Origin: Hyphomicrobiales bacterium | GTDB lineage: Bacteria > Pseudomonadota > Alphaproteobacteria > Rhizobiales > Methyloligellaceae | Direction: 5' to 3' | Length of the DNA stretch: 38,319 bases | Assembly: GCA_021775575.1 (NCBI GenBank) | Contig: JAJFHO010000026.1 | Coordinates: 1-38,319 of the forward strand | In this document: positions 34,561-38,319 of the stretch, one piece after another | Layout of the letters: every line of letters starts with the position of its first letter | How positions within the stretch are numbered: position 1 is the stretch's first letter | Program-made: the position numbers and the translations under genes | The notes under the pieces: generated by a model | The model's input: only the letters and a program-made list of their open reading frames with translations | What the model was told of the DNA's origin: nothing | Databases searched by the model: none

Positions 34561-34577
34561 GCCCGGTTGACGCGGGC
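34561..34577. terminator. GC-rich hairpin between convergent DUF3108 and amt
   Basis: GCCCG-GTTGACG-CGGGC forms a 5-bp GC stem with a 7-nt loop in the 49-bp gap between the two convergent stop codons, abutting the amt stop. There is no clear U-tract on either strand, so termination is only a possibility. Confidence 0.3.
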
Positions 34578-35795
34578 CTAGGGATTGTAGGCGGTTTCGC
34601 CATGCCCGGTAATGTCGAGACCTTCAAGCTCCTCATCATTCGTTACACGCAGACCGGCAACCATCTGGATCGCCTTGACAATGATGTAGGTGGCGACAAC
34701 GGACCAGACTGCGACCGCGGCCAGGCCGGTCATCTGGACGGCGAACTGAGCGCCGATGGTGACGCCGTCGGCCAGCCCCGCGCCGCCGAAAGACGTGTCC
34801 ACCAGGAAGGACACCAGTACCACGCCGGTCGCGCCGCCAACGCCATGGACGGCAAACACGTCGAGCGAATCGTCGATTCTGAGACGGTTCTTGACGAGAT
34901 GAACGCACAGGAAACAAATCAACCCTCCGGCGAGCCCGATGACGACCGCGCCGGCCGGGCCGACAAATCCGGATGCCGGCGTGATAGTCGCCAATCCGGC
35001 GATTGTGCCGGTTACGAGGCCGATCAGGCTCGGCTTGCCGAATTTCAGCCATTCGATCACCAGCCAGACCAGCGAGGCCGTGGCGGCCGAAATATGGGTC
35101 ACGGCAAGCGCCATGCCCGCGTCACCCCCGGCGGCAAGCGCGCTTCCGGCATTGAAGCCGAACCAGCCGACCCACAGCATGGACGCGCCGACCATGGTCA
35201 TCCACGGCGCATGGGGCGGCTTGACCTCGCCCGGAAAGCCCCGGCGGGGCCCCAGGACCATCACCAGCACGACCGCCGAAACGCCGGCGGTGAGATGCAC
35301 CACCAGGCCACCGGCGAAGTCCATGACGCCCATACCGGCAAGCCAGCCGCCGCCCCAGACCCAATGGGCGACCGGTGCATAGACGAAAATCAGCCACAGG
35401 GCCGAGAAGGCAAGCATGGGCCCGAACTTTATGCGCTCGACATAGGCGCCCACGATCAGCGCCGGGGTGATGATCGCGAAGGTCATCTGGAACATGAAGA
35501 ACACGGTTTCGGGGATGGACGTGCCCGGATAGGGCGCGTCGCGGCCGATGCCGGCGAGGAAGAATTTGCTTAAATCGCCGACATAGGCGTTTCCCTCGGC
35601 GAAGGCGAGCGAGTAGACGCCGGCGAGCCAGAGCAGCGAGGCGAGGCAAGTGATCGAGAAACAGTGCATCAGCACCGAGAGCACATTGCGGGACTGCACC
35701 AGCCCCGCGTAAAACAGCGCAAGGCCCGGAATTGTCATGAACAGGACCAGGGCCGTGGATGTTAAAATCCAGGCGGTATTGGCGGCGTCGATCAT
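34578..35795 (-). CDS. amt: Ammonium transporter (Amt/MEP/Rh)
   Basis: This is an inner-membrane ammonium channel of 405 residues with about eleven transmembrane helices. Visible family features are the N-terminal ALVLFMTIPGLALFYAGLVQSRNVLS, the periplasmic FFMFQMTFAIITPALIVGAYVERIKF, APVAHWVWGGGWL, and the pore twin-histidine regions DFAGGLVVHLTAGVSA and DSLDVFAVHGVGGATG. No cleavable signal is evident. Bacterial amt genes are often preceded by glnK; none is seen in this window, so PII control would act in trans. The 313-bp upstream region holds several symmetric elements that may reflect nitrogen control. It is convergent with the DUF3108 gene. Confidence 0.97.
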   Translation of the reverse strand: MIDAANTAWILTSTALVLFMTIPGLALFYAGLVQSRNVLSVLMHCFSITCLASLLWLAGVYSLAFAEGNAYVGDLSKFFLAGIGRDAPYPGTSIPETVFFMFQMTFAIITPALIVGAYVERIKFGPMLAFSALWLIFVYAPVAHWVWGGGWLAGMGVMDFAGGLVVHLTAGVSAVVLVMVLGPRRGFPGEVKPPHAPWMTMVGASMLWVGWFGFNAGSALAAGGDAGMALAVTHISAATASLVWLVIEWLKFGKPSLIGLVTGTIAGLATITPASGFVGPAGAVVIGLAGGLICFLCVHLVKNRLRIDDSLDVFAVHGVGGATGVVLVSFLVDTSFGGAGLADGVTIGAQFAVQMTGLAAVAVWSVVATYIIVKAIQMVAGLRVTNDEELEGLDITGHGETAYNP

Positions 35796-35818
35796 TGAAG
35801 CGGTCCCCTCCCGTTTGC

Positions 35819-35859
35819 CGGCTCGCGGCTTTTACGCCCGTGCCATTCGTTGCGAGCCG
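35819..35859 (-). promoter_or_regulatory. Possible leader hairpin upstream of amt
   Basis: CGGCTCGC (35819-35826) and GCGAGCCG (35852-35859) are perfectly complementary over 8 bp with a 25-bp spacer. They sit 24-64 bp upstream of the amt ATG and could form a GC-rich stem in its leader RNA. No riboswitch class is recognised. Confidence 0.4.
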
Positions 35860-35913
35860 CTTCTCAAGACCCATGCCAGAAAATTGGGCAATCGTAATTA
35901 CGTAGAAAAAACA

Positions 35914-35926
35914 GCAGGTTACCTGC
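35914..35926. promoter_or_regulatory. Symmetric element GCAGGT-T-ACCTGC upstream of amt
   Basis: A perfect 6-bp inverted repeat around one central base lies about 120-130 bp before the amt ATG and 12 bp from another palindrome, CGTAATTACG. It has the size of an activator binding site but does not match the NtrC consensus. Confidence 0.35.
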
Positions 35927-36003
35927 GGAGAGCCTCGGTGTAAGGGTCGTGTGCCCATGGTGAGTTGCCACTGAAATAGGCAAACTGCCCCGCCGGGCTG
36001 CCC

Positions 36004-36028
36004 AAAAAAAATGCAAACCCCGCTTTGC
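36004..36028 (-). terminator. Terminator-like hairpin with U-tract, minus orientation
   Basis: On the minus strand GCAAA-GCGGGG-TTTGC is followed by A and eight T residues, the shape of a rho-independent terminator with a short stem. No minus-strand gene lies just upstream of it, so it could stop antisense transcription from the hydrolase gene, or be chance. Confidence 0.3.
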
Positions 36029-36108
36029 CGGCACAGCGCGGGCGGCGCATCGGAGACGCCGTCCTGACAGCATTTCAGCCTTCCGCGCCGCGTGCCGATG
36101 TTATACCC

Positions 36109-36963
36109 ATGGGCCCCATGAACGACGCGATCGACTATGAGGTCCAATATAACAGCCGCTTGGCCATTCCCGGTCACGCCAAGTTCTCCGACGCCTGGGA
36201 TGTGCATGCGCGCGACTATCGTGCCGGCGCGGCTGCGGAGCTTGATATTCCCTATGGCCCGGGCGAACGGACGCGGTTTGATTTCTTCCCCGGCAGGGGT
36301 GCGGACGGGGCGGAACCGCTGGCCGTCTATATTCATGGCGGTTACTGGCGCTCGCGCGGCCGCGAGACATTCTCCCATGTGGCTCGGCCGCTGAACGAGC
36401 GCGGCATTTCGGTCGCAATTCCTTCCTACGATCACTGCCCCACCGTGACGATCATGGAGATTATCGCCCAGATGCGGGGCTTCCTTGCGAAACTCTGGGA
36501 GCGGACGGGACAGCACCCCGTCATCGCCGGACATTCCGCCGGCGGGCATTTGACGGCCTGTATGTTTGCCACCGACTGGTCGGGAGTCGATGGCGTCCCG
36601 GACGATCTGGTGCGCTGCGCCTATGCGGTGAGCGGGATTTACGATCTGACGCCGGTACGCAAGACGAGCGTGAATGAGGATCTCGGACTGAGCGAGGAAG
36701 GCGCGCGGGAGGCAAGCCCGTTTTGCTGGCCCGCGCCCGCGCGGGACAGGGAATTTGTGGCAGCCGTGGGCGGCCAGGAAAGCGATGAATTCAAGCGCCA
36801 GTCGCGGGATTTGATCGGGCGCTGGAGAAGCGAAGGCGTGAACGCCGAATTTGCCGAAATTCCCGGCGGCCACCATTTTTCGATCGTCGATGCGCTGACT
36901 GCGCCCGGCAGTCCCATGATGGAGCGGGTCGCGGACATGGCAGAAGCGGCAGCGCGGGGCTGA
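36109..36963 (+). CDS. Alpha/beta hydrolase, kynurenine formamidase-like
   Basis: This is a soluble hydrolase of 284 residues. The oxyanion motif HGGYW is at 76-80, the nucleophile elbow GHSAGG at 141-146 (Ser143), a probable acid in QESDEF near 224-228 and the catalytic histidine in GGHHFSIVD (255 or 256). The N-terminus (DYEVQYNSRLAIPGHAKFSDAW) and HGGYW resemble arylformamidases of tryptophan breakdown, though carboxylesterases share these features. ATG at 36109 and 36118 are both possible; neither has a clear ribosome-binding site, and the frame is open further upstream to 36025. No kynurenine-pathway neighbours are present. It is 18 bp upstream of the lytic transglycosylase gene, so the two may be co-transcribed. 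Confidence 0.85.
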   Translation: MGPMNDAIDYEVQYNSRLAIPGHAKFSDAWDVHARDYRAGAAAELDIPYGPGERTRFDFFPGRGADGAEPLAVYIHGGYWRSRGRETFSHVARPLNERGISVAIPSYDHCPTVTIMEIIAQMRGFLAKLWERTGQHPVIAGHSAGGHLTACMFATDWSGVDGVPDDLVRCAYAVSGIYDLTPVRKTSVNEDLGLSEEGAREASPFCWPAPARDREFVAAVGGQESDEFKRQSRDLIGRWRSEGVNAEFAEIPGGHHFSIVDALTAPGSPMMERVADMAEAAARG

Positions 36964-36981
36964 AGTGTGGGGGTTGCGTCA

Positions 36982-38319
36982 ATGAAGCGGAAAAAACGTG
37001 TGAGCCTGTTGTCGATGCTGTGCGCGTTGGCGTTCGCGGCCGGCACTCTTGGCCTGTCCGCCGCCGAGGCGCTTGCCGCGGACGCCAGATACAAACGCTT
37101 TGTCGAGAGCTTCTGGCCGGTGGCGAAAAGGAACGGGATTTCGCAGGCGACCTACGACGCCGCCTTCAAGGGGCTGGAACCCGACCCGGATGTCATCAAG
37201 AAAGACGCGCATCAGCCGGAATTCGTGCTGCCGGCATCGCATTATCTGGCCCTGACGGTTACCGATACCCGCATCCGTATCGGTTCAGAGATGCTGGAGA
37301 AATACAAAAGCGAGCTGGCGGCGATCGAGAAGAAATACGGCGTCGACAAACAGGTGCTCGTGGCGATCTGGGGCATGGAGACCAATTTCGGCCAGTTCAT
37401 GGGCGACAAGAATGTGATCCGCGCGCTCTCCACGCTGGCCTATACGGGACGGCGCAAGAAGTTCGGGCGCAGCGAGCTGCTCGCGGCGCTGAAAATGCTG
37501 GAGCGCGGCTATATCACGCCGGACAAGATTATGGGGTCCTGGGCCGGCGCGCTCGGCTATACGCAGCTGCTCCCCTCCAACTATCTCAAATTCGCCGTCG
37601 ACTTTGATGGCGACGGCAAGCGCGACATCTGGGAGACGCCACCCGACGCGCTCGCCTCAACGGCAAACTATCTCGCCCGCAACGGCTGGAAGCGCGGGCC
37701 CACCTGGGGCTATGAGGTTGTGCTCCCCAAACGCGTCAGCGCGAAATATGCCGGGCGGCGCAACTCCCGCTCCATCGCCCGCTGGAAGGCGCTGGGAGTG
37801 AAGCGTGTGCGCGGCCAGGAATTTCCGCGCGGGCAAGACCGCGCCTATCTCTATCTGCCCGGCGGCCGGAAGGGCCCCGCCCTTCTGCTGCTTGATAATT
37901 TCCGCGTCGTCATGCGCTACAACGCGTCGCATAAATATGCGCTGTCGGTCTCGCATCTCTCCGACCGCTTTCTCGGCGTGCCGGCTTTCGAGAAGCCCTG
38001 GCCCGACGGCGTGCGCGCGCTCGATGAGCCGGAGCGCTTCGAACTGCAAAAACGCCTGATCCAGCGCGGCTACGTCATCGGCGAGGTCGACGGCGTGCTC
38101 GGCTCCAAGACACGCGCGGCGATCCGCAAATTACAGAAAGAAAAGAAGCTGAAGGTCGACGGTTTCCCGAAGCCTAAGATGCTGGAAATCCTGCGCGAGG
38201 AGCAGGGGCCGCTTGCGGCAGATGCGAGCGCTGCGCAGCCTGCCGCGACGCCAGAGCCGCCGCAGCCTCGGGCTGCAACCAGCGAGCCGCCGCCCGCCGC
38301 CGCTACGCCGCAACTGCCC
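36982..38319 (+). CDS. MltB-type lytic murein transglycosylase with peptidoglycan-binding domain (partial)
   Basis: This is a periplasmic enzyme that cleaves the glycan strand of peptidoglycan to 1,6-anhydro products. The frame is open from ATG at 36982 to the window edge (446 codons, no stop). A signal peptide (about residues 1-33, with hydrophobic LLSMLCALAFAAGTLG) precedes an SLT_2 domain (about 35-330). This contains the catalytic Glu133 in IWGMETNFG, GALGYTQLLPSNYLKFAVDFDGDGKRDIW, and NYLARNGWKRG. A PG_binding_1 domain (about 350-405) has LIQRGYVIGEVDGVLGSKTRAAI. From about residue 412 the sequence is Pro/Ala-rich and low complexity, and its end is not visible. Family B transglycosylases more often read GHTQFIPT at the GYTQLLPS position. 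Confidence 0.93.
   Translation, partial: MKRKKRVSLLSMLCALAFAAGTLGLSAAEALAADARYKRFVESFWPVAKRNGISQATYDAAFKGLEPDPDVIKKDAHQPEFVLPASHYLALTVTDTRIRIGSEMLEKYKSELAAIEKKYGVDKQVLVAIWGMETNFGQFMGDKNVIRALSTLAYTGRRKKFGRSELLAALKMLERGYITPDKIMGSWAGALGYTQLLPSNYLKFAVDFDGDGKRDIWETPPDALASTANYLARNGWKRGPTWGYEVVLPKRVSAKYAGRRNSRSIARWKALGVKRVRGQEFPRGQDRAYLYLPGGRKGPALLLLDNFRVVMRYNASHKYALSVSHLSDRFLGVPAFEKPWPDGVRALDEPERFELQKRLIQRGYVIGEVDGVLGSKTRAAIRKLQKEKKLKVDGFPKPKMLEILREEQGPLAADASAAQPAATPEPPQPRAATSEPPPAAATPQLP

Larger units (their letters stand above)
35796..36108. other. 313-bp divergent region, amt to alpha/beta hydrolase
   Basis: No protein gene is supported. The region carries an 8-bp inverted repeat at 35819-35859 in the amt leader, a perfect CGTAATTACG palindrome at 35893-35902, GCAGGT-T-ACCTGC at 35914-35926, and a minus-strand hairpin with a U-tract at 36004-36028. 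The promoter of amt should be on the amt side. No classical sigma-54 promoter is convincing. Confidence 0.6.

Noticed and set aside
35863-35878. Sigma-54-like promoter for amt (TGGCAT-N5-TTGAG on the minus strand)
   Set aside because: The essential GC of the -12 element reads GA, so the match is not convincing despite the attractive location.
35122-36876. A 584-codon minus-strand open frame spanning amt, its upstream region and the hydrolase
   Set aside because: It runs in the wrong frame of amt and opposite the hydrolase gene; both of those have clear family motifs, and this product has none.
1-38319. tRNA genes, rRNA, CRISPR arrays, insertion sequences, toxin-antitoxin or defence genes
   Set aside because: None could be recognised; intergenic spaces are short and the genes present belong to known housekeeping or metabolic families.

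Overview
The window reads as a chromosomal segment of a GC-rich alphaproteobacterium, most likely of the order Hyphomicrobiales (Rhizobiales). Three blocks have gene content and order that I recall as characteristic of that order: mutT-argJ-parvulin PPIase-secA; xerD-small membrane protein-aroK-aroB-CorC/HlyC-bolA; and bolA-DnaJ-cobS-cobT-phytase-like-DUF938-rpmB-DUF3108. No synteny search was run. The species cannot be named from the sequence alone.

Positions 1-11460 hold an autotrophy module. A ten-gene operon on the minus strand runs, in transcription order, fbp/cbbF, prk/cbbP, tkt/cbbT, gap/cbbG, pgk/cbbK, fba/cbbA, cbbL, cbbS, a CBS-domain protein, and rpe/cbbE (cut by the left edge). 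It is read divergently from a LysR-type regulator, cbbR. RuBisCO is the green-like form IA type. The operon supplies carboxylation, reduction and most of the regeneration phase of the Calvin-Benson-Bassham (CBB) cycle. Triose-phosphate isomerase, ribose-phosphate isomerase and a RuBisCO activase (CbbQ/CbbO or CbbX) are not in view. The short cbbR-cbbF intergenic region carries two TNA-N7-TNA LysR/CbbR-type motifs and a perfect 12-bp palindrome. The least ordinary member is the stand-alone CBS-pair protein between cbbS and rpe, a candidate adenylate sensor.

Positions 11467-18992 hold housekeeping genes: a Nudix hydrolase (mutT), argJ and a periplasmic parvulin foldase on the minus strand, then divergent secA and an SLC13-type permease with two RCK_C domains. 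Positions 19015-22675 are minus-strand envelope and lipid genes: a DoxX-like membrane protein, two tandem paralogous YafK-type L,D-transpeptidase-family proteins (one membrane-anchored, one lipoprotein) and accA. Positions 22862-27272 contain xerD and a 48-residue membrane protein, divergent from aroK, aroB and a CorC/HlyC-type protein. Positions 27312-34528 carry bolA (minus), then a J-domain protein, cobS, cobT and a phytase-like secreted protein (plus), a DUF938 methyltransferase and rpmB (minus) and a secreted DUF3108 protein (plus). The window ends with an ammonium transporter (minus), a kynurenine-formamidase-like alpha/beta hydrolase (plus) and a MltB-type lytic transglycosylase cut by the right edge.

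I saw no tRNA, rRNA, CRISPR array, insertion sequence, prophage or defence cassette. I do not see a clearly new multi-gene system. The best leads are the CBS protein inside the cbb operon, the Cys/His-rich J-domain protein tied to CobS/CobT, and several uncharacterised palindromic or hairpin elements upstream of cbbF/cbbR, the parvulin gene, secA and amt.
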